Origin: Prevotella sp. P5-108
GTDB taxonomy: Bacteria > Bacteroidota > Bacteroidia > Bacteroidales > Bacteroidaceae
Assembly (NCBI RefSeq): GCF_002251385.1
Contig: NZ_NPJJ01000033.1
Location: forward strand, 62,001 to 126,000
Reading direction: 5' to 3'
Length of the DNA stretch: 64,000 bases
Shown: in pieces, positions 40,474 to 48,756 of the stretch
Numbering within the stretch: the stretch's first letter is position 1
Layout: each line of letters opens with the position of its first letter
The notes under the pieces: model-generated
Seen by the model: only the letters and a program-made list of their open reading frames with translations
What the model was told of the DNA's origin: nothing
Database searches by the model: none
Translations under genes and position numbers: made by a program

Positions 40474-41352
40474 ATGAAGAATGTAATCACAGCACTCCTG
40501 CTCTGCATCTCGATAGGAGCATCGGCACAGACCATGGGCAATCCTATGCCCAACATTTCGGCGGAAGAAAATCCGCTGCAGACCATCAACAACACGCCCG
40601 GCCTCTGCGCCATCTTCCGTACATGGGGCTTCATAGGCGACAGCCTGTGTAGCGGCGAGATGGAGAGTCGCGACGAGAATGGCAAGCTGGGTCATCACGA
40701 CATGTACGAATACTCGTGGGGCCAGTTCCTGTGCCGTGCCTGTGGCGCCGAGGGCGAGAACTTCAGCCGCGGAGGTCAGACCGCCAAGGGATGGATAGCC
40801 GACGACACCAAGCGCGGATGGGCATACTGCAAGATGAACCCCAAGCAGGCTTACATCGTGGCTATGGGTGTAAACGACTATACACGCCGCAAGCGCAACA
40901 ACCTGAAGTGTGGCAGTCTGGACACCGACGTAGACCTCAAGGACTACAACAACAATGCCCCGACCTATGCCGGCTATATGGCTGGCATCATACAGCGACT
41001 GCAAAGCATACAGCCCAAGGCAAAGATATTTGTGGTGACACGCCCGCAGACCGACAAGGGCAACAACGCCTATGACGAGTTCAACGAGGTGGTGCGCGGG
41101 CTGGCACGTATGTTCAGCAACGTATATGTCATCGACCTCTTCAAGCACGCCCCACTCTATGACGCCGATTTCCAGGACCGTTATTACGTAGGAGGACATC
41201 TCAATGCGATGGGCTACGAGTACACGGCACGTGTATTCATGACCTACATAGACTGGATTATCCGCAACAACTATAAAGAATTCAAGGAAGTGGCCTTCAT
41301 TGGTACCAAACTCCACTATACGCCTGATAATGAGTTGAAAAAGAAGAAATAG
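40474..41352 (+). CDS. Secreted SGNH/GDSL-type hydrolase
   Basis: A 292-residue exported esterase-like protein with signal MKNVITALLLCISIGASAQ. The SGNH blocks are visible: Ser in GFIGDSLCSGE, Gly in FSRGGQTAKGW, Asn in MGVNDYT, and His in GGHLNAMGYEY. The aspartate usually three residues before the histidine is not evident (the run is YYVGGHLN), so catalysis may use another acid or a Ser-His pair. Likely substrate is an acetylated glycan or lipid ester in the periplasm, by family knowledge. Third gene after nrnA. Confidence 0.82.
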   Translation: MKNVITALLLCISIGASAQTMGNPMPNISAEENPLQTINNTPGLCAIFRTWGFIGDSLCSGEMESRDENGKLGHHDMYEYSWGQFLCRACGAEGENFSRGGQTAKGWIADDTKRGWAYCKMNPKQAYIVAMGVNDYTRRKRNNLKCGSLDTDVDLKDYNNNAPTYAGYMAGIIQRLQSIQPKAKIFVVTRPQTDKGNNAYDEFNEVVRGLARMFSNVYVIDLFKHAPLYDADFQDRYYVGGHLNAMGYEYTARVFMTYIDWIIRNNYKEFKEVAFIGTKLHYTPDNELKKKK

Positions 41353-41417
41353 CGTCCGCCCGGGCATGCCAAAGACACCCATAAATGACCCATGGGGATA
41401 AAAAACATGCCCGAAAA

Positions 41418-41449
41418 TTTGCAAGACTCAGAAAAAAGCACTACCTTTG
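41418..41449 (+). promoter_or_regulatory. Promoter of the initiator tRNA
   Basis: TTTG (41418-41421) and TACCTTTG (41442-41449) are 20 bases apart, 20 bases before the mature tRNA 5' end. This is one of the clearest reference promoters in the window. Confidence 0.78.
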
Positions 41450-41469
41450 CACTCGCAAATGAGAAATAT

Positions 41470-41542
41470 CGCGGAGTGGAGCAGTTGGTAGCTCGCCAGG
41501 CTCATAACCTGGAGGTCGCATGTTCGAGTCCTGCCTCCGCAA
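41470..41542 (+). tRNA. Initiator tRNA-fMet (anticodon CAT)
   Basis: A complete cloverleaf of 73 bases: acceptor CGCGGAG/CTCCGCA with an unpaired C1-A72, the hallmark of bacterial initiator tRNA; D-arm GAGC/GCTC; anticodon arm CCAGG-CTCATAA-CCTGG; T-arm GCATG-TTCGAGT-CCTGC. CCA is not encoded (CTA follows the discriminator A). Two oddities: the anticodon stem has A29-T41 in place of the first of the three G-C pairs usual in initiators, and the T-stem has a T-C mismatch at positions 52-62. Confidence 0.93.
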
Positions 41543-41548
41543 CTACAA

Positions 41549-41588
41549 CGTCCGAAAAGCAAATAACCAAGGCTTTTCGGACGTTTTT
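41549..41588 (+). terminator. Terminator of the initiator tRNA gene
   Basis: CGTCCGAAAAGC and GCTTTTCGGACG form a 12-bp stem with an 11-base loop followed by TTTTT, starting 6 bases after the tRNA. Confidence 0.88.
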
Positions 41589-41814
41589 CGTATATACACT
41601 CGTACAGGGGGTCGGACAGTAAGGCCCAGATATATATCGGGTGAGCCATAATATAGCAACAGTTCTATTATCGGTCATTCCGAAACATCCCGAAACAAAA
41701 AGGCGCTATCCGTACTGCCTCTGTCGCGCTGTGGAGAGCGCTGTGGGCCATGCGGATAGCGCAGATGTTGACGGCTTGATGGCTGCGGTGGCAGGCAAGC
41801 CGATGATGGGTTCT

Positions 41815-42726
41815 TTAGAACAGGTGTGAGGGATAAACGCCCTCGTCAATGAGGCTCTGGATGCGGGCAACCACACTGTCGCGGTCGGCAGCATAGGTCA
41901 CGCCAAACCACTTGCTGGTGGTATCGAGCACCTTGACGGTAGCGGTCTTCTCGTTGATGAGTTTGTTGACCATCAATGGGATGAAGAACTCTGCCTTCAG
42001 GTTTTCCATATTCTTCTTGTCGCTGAGGAACTCCTTGAAGTAAGCCTCGCTATAGTCGAAGTAATCGGGAGTGAAGCCCCACATATTCATACTTACGGGC
42101 GTGTTGTCCTCGACAGCTACCCACTGGCCCTGCTCGTCCTTGTAGCATACGGGGCCATTGACGCGCATAATCTCGGTGCGCTCAACCACGGTGGTAAGGT
42201 GACCAGCCTCGTCCTTAGAGCAGATACCGCGAGCCACGGTACCGTTCTCGCTCAGCGTATTGCCTACACGGAAGCCCACCATAGCATAATCGTTCTTGGC
42301 GCCCTCGGGCAGCTCTGACAGGAACTTGCCAATCACCATGAAGGCATCACGGTTGTAGAAGTCGTCGCAGTTGATGACGCAGAAAGGCTCCTTGATGATA
42401 TCCTTGGCCATGAGCACGGCGTGGTTGGTACCCCAAGGCTTCTGACGGCCTTCGGGCACGCTGAAGCCCTCGGGCAGCGCGTCGATAGACTGGAAGCATA
42501 TCTCGGCGGGGATATGTCCCTCATATTTGGAAAGAACCTTATCGCGGAAATCCTGCTCAAAGTCCTTACGGATTACGAAGACGATTTTGCCAAAACCAGC
42601 CTGGATGGCGTCGTAGATAGAGTAGTCCATAATGGTCTCACCATTGGGACCCAGACCGTCGAGCTGCTTGAGCCCACCGTAGCGGCTTCCCATACCAGCC
42701 GCAAGAAGTAACAATGTAGGTTTCAT
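41815..42726 (-). CDS. Sugar-phosphate nucleotidyltransferase family protein
   Basis: A 303-residue NTP-transferase with N-terminal nucleotide-binding motif LLLAAGMGSRYGGLKQLDGL (a GxGxRxxxxxK variant) and the FCVINCDDFYNRDAF metal/sugar region. This Bacteroidetes family resembles glucose-1-phosphate uridylyl- or thymidylyltransferases, but no sugar is assigned. A TACTTTTG -7 box lies on the minus strand at 42762-42769. It is divergent from mnmA, sharing a 349-bp intergenic region filled by promoter cassettes. Confidence 0.82.
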   Translation of the reverse strand: MKPTLLLLAAGMGSRYGGLKQLDGLGPNGETIMDYSIYDAIQAGFGKIVFVIRKDFEQDFRDKVLSKYEGHIPAEICFQSIDALPEGFSVPEGRQKPWGTNHAVLMAKDIIKEPFCVINCDDFYNRDAFMVIGKFLSELPEGAKNDYAMVGFRVGNTLSENGTVARGICSKDEAGHLTTVVERTEIMRVNGPVCYKDEQGQWVAVEDNTPVSMNMWGFTPDYFDYSEAYFKEFLSDKKNMENLKAEFFIPLMVNKLINEKTATVKVLDTTSKWFGVTYAADRDSVVARIQSLIDEGVYPSHLF

Positions 42727-42905
42727 ATTATATAATAATGTGTTAAGTTATAGTCACCATGCAAAAGTAATCAAAAAAAATCGGAATACACAGCACCTTT
42801 ACTGATAATTTATGCCATCGTCCTATTTTTGTCTGTAATGTCCGAAATCTTGCCAACCACCACGCTGCGGCTTGCATCGATTTCGGTCATCACGGCGATT
42901 ACGAC

Positions 42906-42977
42906 AAAGACAGACGGCGCCTCAACCAAGCAAATTGAAAAAACATTCGCTGTATTGTCTTCGGCTTGCACTACTCT
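42906..42977 (+). repeat. Decayed promoter cassette, copy E4
   Basis: It aligns with copy E3 along CGGCGCCTCAAC, AAATTGAAAAAACATTCG and TGTATTGTCTTCGGCTTGCA. The left edge (AAAGACAG instead of GAAGGTAG), the left stem arm and the -7 box (TACTCTATG instead of TACCTTTG) are mutated, so it should no longer act as a promoter. Confidence 0.72.
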
Positions 42978-42990
42978 ATGGCTCACCATG

Positions 42991-43069
42991 AAGGTAGGCG
43001 GCGCCTCAACAATACAAATTGAAAAAACATTCGTTTTTCCTTTGTATTGTCTTCGGCTTGCACTACCTT
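42991..43069 (+). repeat. Promoter-bearing inverted-repeat cassette, copy E3
   Basis: A 79-bp element bounded by AAGGTAG and CTACCTT, with inner stem ACAATACAAA/TTTGTATTGT and GAAAAAAC-ATTC-GTTTTTCC. Same length and layout as E2 at 38752-38830, with compensating stem changes. It ends 6 bases before the mnmA ATG. Confidence 0.8.
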
Positions 43070-43071
43070 TG
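43041..43071 (+). promoter_or_regulatory. Cassette-derived promoter of mnmA
   Basis: TTTG (43041-43044) and TACCTTTG (43064-43071) with 19 bases between. The ATG at 43076 follows after only 4 bases, so the mRNA is expected to be leaderless or nearly so. Confidence 0.74.
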
Positions 43072-43075
43072 CAAT

Positions 43076-44161
43076 ATGATTGACATAAACGAGATAAAGG
43101 ACAAGCGGATAGCCGTGCTGCTCTCGGGCGGCGTCGACAGTTCGGTGGTGGTATACGAGCTGACCCGCATGGGGCTCAAGCCCGACTGCTTCTACATCAA
43201 GATAGGGCCAGAGGAACAGGAGGAATGGGACTGCACCTCTGAGGAAGACCTGGAGATGGCCACGGCTGTGGCCGGAAGGTTCGGATGCCGCCTGCAGGTG
43301 ATAGACTGCCACCGCGAATACTGGGACCAGGTGACGCGATACACCATGGAGAAAGTCAAGGCGGGCTATACACCCAACCCCGACGTGATGTGCAACAGGC
43401 TCATCAAGTTTGGCGCCTTCGATGAGAAGATGGGGCACAACTACGACCTGATTGCCACCGGCCACTACGCCCAGACGGAAATCATAGACGGACGCAAATG
43501 GCTCTGCACCAGCCCCGACCCGGTCAAAGACCAGACCGACTTTCTTGCCCAAATCTACGACTGGCAGCTGCGCAAGGCGCTCTTCCCCATAGGTCACTAT
43601 GAGAAAGACGAGGTGCGCCGGATAGCCGAGCGCGAGCATCTGGTCAACGCCCGACGTCGCGACAGCCAGGGTATCTGCTTCCTGGGGCAGATAGACTACA
43701 ACGAATATATACGCCGATACCTGGGTGAGAACCCCGGAGACGTGATAGAATGGGAAACCGGCAAGCGCATTGGCGGCCATCGTGGACTCTGGTTCCACAC
43801 CATCGGCCAGCGCAAGGGCCTCGGGCTGGGCGGCGGTCCCTGGTTTGTCATCAAGAAGGATGTGGAAAAGAATATCCTGTACGTCAGTCACGGTTACGAC
43901 CCGGAGACTGCGTACAAGCAAGAATTCAAGATACATGATTTTCATTTCCTCACAGCCGGTTTCGACAAAGATGAAACCGACGTGACGTTCAAGATACGCC
44001 ATACTCCCGACTACCATCACGCCACCATCCGACAATGTGGGGATGGCTGTTATATGGTCTATTCGGCTGAGAAGATACATGGCGTGGCGCCGGGTCAGTT
44101 CTGCGTCGTCTACGACCACGAGCACCACCGCTGTTATGGTTCAGGAGAGATTACTTTGTAG
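43076..44161 (+). CDS. mnmA: tRNA 2-thiouridine(34) synthase MnmA
   Basis: MnmA thiolates U34 of tRNA-Lys, -Glu and -Gln. The 361-residue protein has the PP-loop LLSGGVDSSVVVYEL, the first catalytic cysteine in PDVMCNRLIKFGAF and the second in RDSQGICFLGQ. The ATG at 43076 (MIDINEIKDK) fits homologues; an earlier in-frame ATG at 43019 lies inside the promoter cassette and upstream of the predicted transcription start. Its 3' end overlaps the converging small secreted-protein gene by 11 bases. Confidence 0.93.
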   Translation: MIDINEIKDKRIAVLLSGGVDSSVVVYELTRMGLKPDCFYIKIGPEEQEEWDCTSEEDLEMATAVAGRFGCRLQVIDCHREYWDQVTRYTMEKVKAGYTPNPDVMCNRLIKFGAFDEKMGHNYDLIATGHYAQTEIIDGRKWLCTSPDPVKDQTDFLAQIYDWQLRKALFPIGHYEKDEVRRIAEREHLVNARRRDSQGICFLGQIDYNEYIRRYLGENPGDVIEWETGKRIGGHRGLWFHTIGQRKGLGLGGGPWFVIKKDVEKNILYVSHGYDPETAYKQEFKIHDFHFLTAGFDKDETDVTFKIRHTPDYHHATIRQCGDGCYMVYSAEKIHGVAPGQFCVVYDHEHHRCYGSGEITL

Positions 44162-44720
44162 TAGTCTCTTCTTTTTTTTCACCCTTGTCTTTCACCGTGG
44201 CTTCATAGGCGCGCTTCACGGGGTCCTTCTCGTCCATCTTCTGCAGAGCCTGCTTGACTTTGCGCGTACGTCGGCGACGGGACCGGCCTTTGAAGTCAAA
44301 GATTTTCACGAGATCAAAATCGACCACACTCGTCTTGGGATTGAGCAGCTGGCGTTCCTTGGGGTCGGTGACACCCCACTGCTCCACATTCTCACGCAGA
44401 CGCTTGGACAAGTCCTCGCCCACCACCTCGACTTCGCCCAGGGTGCGGGTGCGGGGAATCAGGCCGATAGAATCTCCCACTTCCTTGAAGCCCATCGAGT
44501 GGGTGAGATACTTGGGATGACTCACCGTGATGGTATCAAACTTCTCGGGCAGAACGAGTTGGCCCGTATAGGGCGTGGTGTAGGTTCTGGACTTGTCGAC
44601 CCTTACCCTCACCTGACGGATGGGCACCCGGGTCTCCAGGTCATAAATCACCACTTTCTTCTGGGCGTAGGCCGACACGGAGAACAGACATAGCAGCGAA
44701 AAGAGTACACGATAGTTCAT
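44151..44720 (-). CDS. Secreted protein of unknown function with carboxypeptidase-regulatory-like N-terminus
   Basis: A 189-residue protein with signal peptide MNYRVLFSLLCLFSVSAYAQ. Residues 21-100 resemble a carboxypeptidase-regulatory-like beta domain (VVIYDLETRVPIRQVRVRVD, ending TLGEVEVVGEDLSKR), as found at the N-terminus of TonB-dependent receptors, but no barrel follows. The C-terminal third is very basic then Lys/Glu-rich (FKGRSRRRRTRKVKQALQKM). I do not recognise a function. It converges on mnmA with an 11-base overlap of coding ends. Confidence 0.68.
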   Translation of the reverse strand: MNYRVLFSLLCLFSVSAYAQKKVVIYDLETRVPIRQVRVRVDKSRTYTTPYTGQLVLPEKFDTITVSHPKYLTHSMGFKEVGDSIGLIPRTRTLGEVEVVGEDLSKRLRENVEQWGVTDPKERQLLNPKTSVVDFDLVKIFDFKGRSRRRRTRKVKQALQKMDEKDPVKRAYEATVKDKGEKKEETTTK

Positions 44721-44754
44721 GACAAGTATCTTACTATTGAGTTTGTAATTCTGC

Positions 44755-44792
44755 AAAAGGCGGCCCATGCGGAACTCGCACTGCCGCCTTTT
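44755..44792. terminator. Hairpin between the secreted-protein gene and the Ala-rich lipoprotein gene
   Basis: AAAAGGCGG and CCGCCTTTT pair over 9 bp around a 20-base loop, just before the stop of the Ala-rich lipoprotein gene. On the minus strand this is 17 bases after that gene's stop, consistent with its termination. Confidence 0.6.
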
Positions 44793-44808
44793 AGGTATGT
44801 ATCAGGCT

Positions 44809-45390
44809 CTATTCGAGTCCCATTTCCTTCATCGCCTTTGCCGCTGCTTTGCCTACAGCCTCGTGGGCCTTCTGTCCAGCCTCATTGGCTTTCTCATTGA
44901 TTTTGGCTTTGGCTTTGGCAGCAGCCTCGTTGACCTTGGCTTTGGCGTCAGACTTGGCAGCCTCGACTGCCTCTTTGGTCTTGGCATCTACCTTCTTGGC
45001 TGTCTCTTCGGCAGCATTCTGCGCGGCTTCGGGCATACTGGTTACGCTGTTTACCAGATTGCTCACCTCACTGTCTTCGCCAGCGATGGCAGTAATCTGT
45101 GCCGCATGTTCCTTCAGATATGTCTGGGCCTTGGCCATATATGCCTTGGCTTCTTCGAGCTTGCCCGCCTTGACCAGCTGGGCATATTTCTCCTTGATGG
45201 CAGCGAGGGTCTTCATCAGCGCGTTGGGGTCCTTGCTCTTGAGCTGGGCATCGAGCATACTTATTACATCATCGTCTACAGGGGCAGCCACCTCTATGGC
45301 TTCGCCTTCGGCAGGGGCATTCTGCTTGTTGCCGCAACTTGCCAAGGCAGTCATGGCGAGGATGCCGGCAAAGAAAAACAATTTCTTCAT
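44809..45390 (-). CDS. Ala/Lys-rich helical lipoprotein
   Basis: A 193-residue lipoprotein with lipobox in MTALASCGNKQ. The first 100 mature residues are mixed helix; the last 80 are a low-complexity Ala/Lys/Glu repeat (AKSDAKAKVNEAAAKAKAKI), giving a long amphipathic helix of apolipoprotein or LEA-like type. Such helices can coat membranes or peptidoglycan, but function is unknown. A TATCTTTG -7 box on the minus strand at 45432-45439, with ATTG 19-20 bases further up, makes it an independent gene. Confidence 0.75.
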   Translation of the reverse strand: MKKLFFFAGILAMTALASCGNKQNAPAEGEAIEVAAPVDDDVISMLDAQLKSKDPNALMKTLAAIKEKYAQLVKAGKLEEAKAYMAKAQTYLKEHAAQITAIAGEDSEVSNLVNSVTSMPEAAQNAAEETAKKVDAKTKEAVEAAKSDAKAKVNEAAAKAKAKINEKANEAGQKAHEAVGKAAAKAMKEMGLE

Positions 45391-45528
45391 ATTCTTATCT
45401 TTATTGTTTATAGACCTGAGTCTCTTGTCTGCAAAGATAGTATATTGCAGCTTTAGCCCAATGGGTTATTAAGATGATTTAACCCACTACCCTACCAATT
45501 TATAATTAATTTGGCAAGGCGCAGCAGT

Positions 45529-46296
45529 TTATCCCCTTTTGGCCGGGCCATACGCCATCAGCTGCTGCCAGTCATCGGCCAGCCTGCGGATGCTGGGCAG
45601 AATGACATTGGCACCCTCGCCGGCCAGCACCTCATCGGGCAGCGGACCGCTGTTGACACCGATGGTGAATATCTGGGCTGCCACGCCGGCTCTTACGCCC
45701 ATCGGCGCATTCTCTACCACTATACCCTCCCAGGGTTTCATGTTGCCTGCCAGTTCCAGACCTTTCAGATAGGGGTCTGGGGCGGGCTTTCCGTGGCTCA
45801 CATTGTATGCCGACACGATGTGCTGTTCGTCGATAAAGTCTCCGAAGTCGTTGACAAGGCGCTGGATGAGGGGTTTCTGTCCGCTCCCGGTAACCACACA
45901 GATAGTCAGTCCAGCCTCGCGTATCTGCTTCATCAGGTCTACGACGCCATCGAATATCCCGGCTTCGGGCATCTGGTGAAACAGACGCGCCTTTTCGTCG
46001 TAGATGGCTTGGGCCTCAGCCTCGGTGAGTTTCTTTCCCGTCTGGCGCTCGGCATAGATGCGTATGGTGTCGACGCCCTTCATGCCCTCGGTGGCATAGG
46101 AGTCTTCGGCGGTGAAGTGGAGCCCATTGGCGCTCATAGCCTGCTGCCATGCCACGGCATGATTGGGCATGGAGTTGTAGAGCACGCCATCCATATCGAA
46201 GAGCACGCAGCGGAATCCCTTCCACTCGTCCTTGCTGGCGAGTTGATGGCTATCGACCATACGGTCCAGGTATCTGTTAATCTCTCTCTCGTACAT
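45529..46296 (-). CDS. HAD-family sugar-phosphate phosphatase/phosphoglucomutase-like hydrolase
   Basis: A 255-residue haloacid-dehalogenase enzyme, beta-phosphoglucomutase subgroup. Motif I is VLFDMDGVLYNSMP (nucleophile Asp and Asp+2), motif II VVTGSGQ, the motif III lysine is in HGKPAPDPYLKGL, and motif IV is VVENAPMGVRAG, with EN where ED is more usual. A helical cap lies between motifs I and II. Substrate not assigned. It is 67 bases downstream of pgi in the run lysS-gpsA-pgi-HAD, which is often seen in Bacteroidales. Confidence 0.88.
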   Translation of the reverse strand: MYEREINRYLDRMVDSHQLASKDEWKGFRCVLFDMDGVLYNSMPNHAVAWQQAMSANGLHFTAEDSYATEGMKGVDTIRIYAERQTGKKLTEAEAQAIYDEKARLFHQMPEAGIFDGVVDLMKQIREAGLTICVVTGSGQKPLIQRLVNDFGDFIDEQHIVSAYNVSHGKPAPDPYLKGLELAGNMKPWEGIVVENAPMGVRAGVAAQIFTIGVNSGPLPDEVLAGEGANVILPSIRRLADDWQQLMAYGPAKRG

Positions 46297-46363
46297 TATT
46301 ATAATAATAAAGGGAGGAAGTTACTCCCCCCTTGTTATTGTATCAAGCCCAGAGGCGTTGCGA

Positions 46364-47722
46364 TTACTTCTCGTTCTGCAGACGCTCCTGGATAGCCTTG
46401 CTCTCAGCCTCATAGCCAGGCTTGTTGAGCAGGGCAAACATATTCTTCTTGTAAGCCTCAACACCGGGCTGGTTGAACGGATTGACACCAAGGATGTTGC
46501 CGCTGATACCACAACCTATCTCAAAGAAGTAGATAAGCTGACCGATGTAATACTCGTTGAGCACGGGCACGCTGATGCGGATATTGGGTACGCCGCCATC
46601 CACGTGGGCGAGACGTGTACCGAGTTCAGCCATCTTGTTGACCTCATCCACACGCTTTCCGGCGAGGAAGTTGAGACCGTCGAGGTTCTCATCGTCATGA
46701 GGGAAGTCGAGTTCGCGGTTGGGAGTCTCTACCGAGATGACGGTCTCGTAGATAGAGCGCTCGCCATCCTGAATCCACTGACCCATAGAGTGCAGGTCGG
46801 TGGTGAAGTCGCAAGATGCGGGGAAGATACCCTTGCCATCCTTGCCTTCGCTCTCACCGTAGAGCTGCTTCCACCACTCAGCGATGAAGTGGAGCTTGGG
46901 CTGGTAGTTGACCATAATCTCAATCTTCTTGCCACCCTCATTGTAGAGAGCGTTGCGCACGGCAGCATACTGTGCAGCGATATTCTCGCCGAAAGGCACA
47001 TTCACGCCAGTAGCCTTCTCCATATCAGTAGCACCAGCCACGAGAGCCTTGATGTCGAAACCAGCACAGGCTATAGGCAGCAGACCCACGGGAGTGAGCA
47101 CAGAGAAGCGGCCACCCACGTTGTCGGGAATGATGAAGCTCTTGTAGCCTTCCTTGTCGGCACAGGTGCGTGCGGCACCGCGCTTGGCATCGGTAACAGC
47201 CACTATCACCTCACGAGCCACGTCCTTGCCCATCTGGGCCTCACACTGCTTCTTGAGCAGACGGAAAGTGAGGGCGGTCTCGGTGGTGGTACCCGACTTG
47301 GAGATATTGATGACGCCGAAGCGCTTGCCCTTCAGATAGTCGGTGAGCTCAGCCAGATAGTCCTCGCTGATGTTGTTGCCGGCAAAGAGAATCTGCGGGT
47401 TCTTCTTGTCCTGAATGAGCCAGGCAAACGAGTTGCTAAGGGCTTCGATGACAGCGCGCGCGCCGAGGTAGCTGCCGCCGATACCGGCTACCACTACTAC
47501 CTCACACTTCTCTCTGAGGGTGTTGGCAACAGCCTGGACTTCATCGAGGAAATCAGGAGTAATACTTGATGGCAAGTGAAGCCATCCTAAGAAGTCGTTG
47601 CCGGGGCAAGTATTGTTCTCCAATGCCTCGAGAGCGGCTTTAGCTTTGGGTTCATACGCCTCTACCGCACCCTCACCAAGGAAGGAAGCGGCTTTGGTAA
47701 AGTCTAAAGAAATACTTTTCAT
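46364..47722 (-). CDS. pgi: Glucose-6-phosphate isomerase
   Basis: Pgi interconverts glucose-6-phosphate and fructose-6-phosphate. The 452-residue length is the short bacterial type. Visible motifs are [30 protein letters not shown], and [17 protein letters not shown]. It starts 6 bases after gpsA ends, giving a tight glycolysis/lipid-precursor operon with lysS upstream. Confidence 0.96.
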   Translation of the reverse strand: MKSISLDFTKAASFLGEGAVEAYEPKAKAALEALENNTCPGNDFLGWLHLPSSITPDFLDEVQAVANTLREKCEVVVVAGIGGSYLGARAVIEALSNSFAWLIQDKKNPQILFAGNNISEDYLAELTDYLKGKRFGVINISKSGTTTETALTFRLLKKQCEAQMGKDVAREVIVAVTDAKRGAARTCADKEGYKSFIIPDNVGGRFSVLTPVGLLPIACAGFDIKALVAGATDMEKATGVNVPFGENIAAQYAAVRNALYNEGGKKIEIMVNYQPKLHFIAEWWKQLYGESEGKDGKGIFPASCDFTTDLHSMGQWIQDGERSIYETVISVETPNRELDFPHDDENLDGLNFLAGKRVDEVNKMAELGTRLAHVDGGVPNIRISVPVLNEYYIGQLIYFFEIGCGISGNILGVNPFNQPGVEAYKKNMFALLNKPGYEAESKAIQERLQNEK

Positions 47723-47728
47723 TTTAGT

Positions 47729-48724
47729 CTATCTAAAACTGTCTGTTAATAATTTGATTTCAATCTGGGGATTGATGCGTTCGTAGAGAATGTTGTACAC
47801 CGCGTCGAGGATAGGCATATTGACATGCATGTGGCGGTTGATTTCCTTCATGCACTTCGTACCGAAGTATCCCTCGGCTATCATCTCCATCTCTATCTGT
47901 GCGCTCTTCACGCTGTAGCCCTTACCAATCATCGAACCGAAGGTGCGGTTGCGCGAGAAGTTGGAGTAGCCCGTGACCAGCAGGTCACCCAGGTAGACGC
48001 TGTCATAGACATTGCGCTCTATGGGATTGACGGCGGTCATGAACCGGTTCATCTCCTGCACGGCGTTGGATATGAGTACCGCCTGGAAGTTGTCGCCATA
48101 CTTCAGGCCCGAGCAGATGCCCGCGGCGATGGCATAGACGTTTTTCAGCACCGACGAATACTCTATGCCAAGCACATCCGACGCCACCTTGGTCTTGATA
48201 AACTCCGACGAGAGTACCTCGGTAAAGGCCTGGGCCTTTTCCTGGTCGGCACATCCCACAGTGAGATAAGAGAGGCGTTGCAGCGCCACTTCTTCGGCGT
48301 GCGACGGACCGCCGATGACGGCAAGATTGTCGTAAGGCACGTCGTAGACCCTATGGAAGTATTCAGAGCACACCAGGTTCTCATCGGGCACGATACCCTT
48401 GATGGCGGTAATGATAAACTTGTCCTTGATACGGGTCTTGAGTTTCTTCAGATGACTCTTGAGATAGGGCGAGGGAGTGACAAACACGAGCGTGTCGTAA
48501 GCCTCAACTATCTTGTTGATGTCTGAAGAGAAGAAGATTTCGTCCACATCGAAGTGCACACTTGTGAGATAGGCGGGGTTGTGACCCAGTCTTCTGAAGT
48601 CTTCGATGCGGTCGTCGCGGCGCATGTACCACCCCAGGTGGTGGGTGTGGTCTATCACTATCTTGGCGATAGCTGTAGCCCACGAGCCTCCACCGATGAT
48701 GGCTGTTTTTCCTACGCTAAACAT
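47729..48724 (-). CDS. gpsA: Glycerol-3-phosphate dehydrogenase [NAD(P)+]
   Basis: GpsA reduces dihydroxyacetone phosphate to sn-glycerol-3-phosphate for phospholipid synthesis. The 331-residue protein has the Rossmann motif IIGGGSWATAIAK, GGPSHAEEV, and the catalytic-lysine region SSVLKNVYAIAAGI. It lies between lysS (32 bases upstream) and pgi (6 bases downstream). Confidence 0.95.
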   Translation of the reverse strand: MFSVGKTAIIGGGSWATAIAKIVIDHTHHLGWYMRRDDRIEDFRRLGHNPAYLTSVHFDVDEIFFSSDINKIVEAYDTLVFVTPSPYLKSHLKKLKTRIKDKFIITAIKGIVPDENLVCSEYFHRVYDVPYDNLAVIGGPSHAEEVALQRLSYLTVGCADQEKAQAFTEVLSSEFIKTKVASDVLGIEYSSVLKNVYAIAAGICSGLKYGDNFQAVLISNAVQEMNRFMTAVNPIERNVYDSVYLGDLLVTGYSNFSRNRTFGSMIGKGYSVKSAQIEMEMIAEGYFGTKCMKEINRHMHVNMPILDAVYNILYERINPQIEIKLLTDSFR

Positions 48725-48756
48725 AAATCTTGTTTTGGGGTTATTTTATGCTGTTC

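Larger units (their letters stand above)
42727..43075. other. Intergenic region with two promoter cassettes before mnmA
   Basis: No gene. The left side has the -7 box of the leftward nucleotidyltransferase gene. The right side has a decayed cassette (about 42906-42977) and an intact one (42991-43069), with 13 bases between them, both oriented toward mnmA. Confidence 0.75.
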
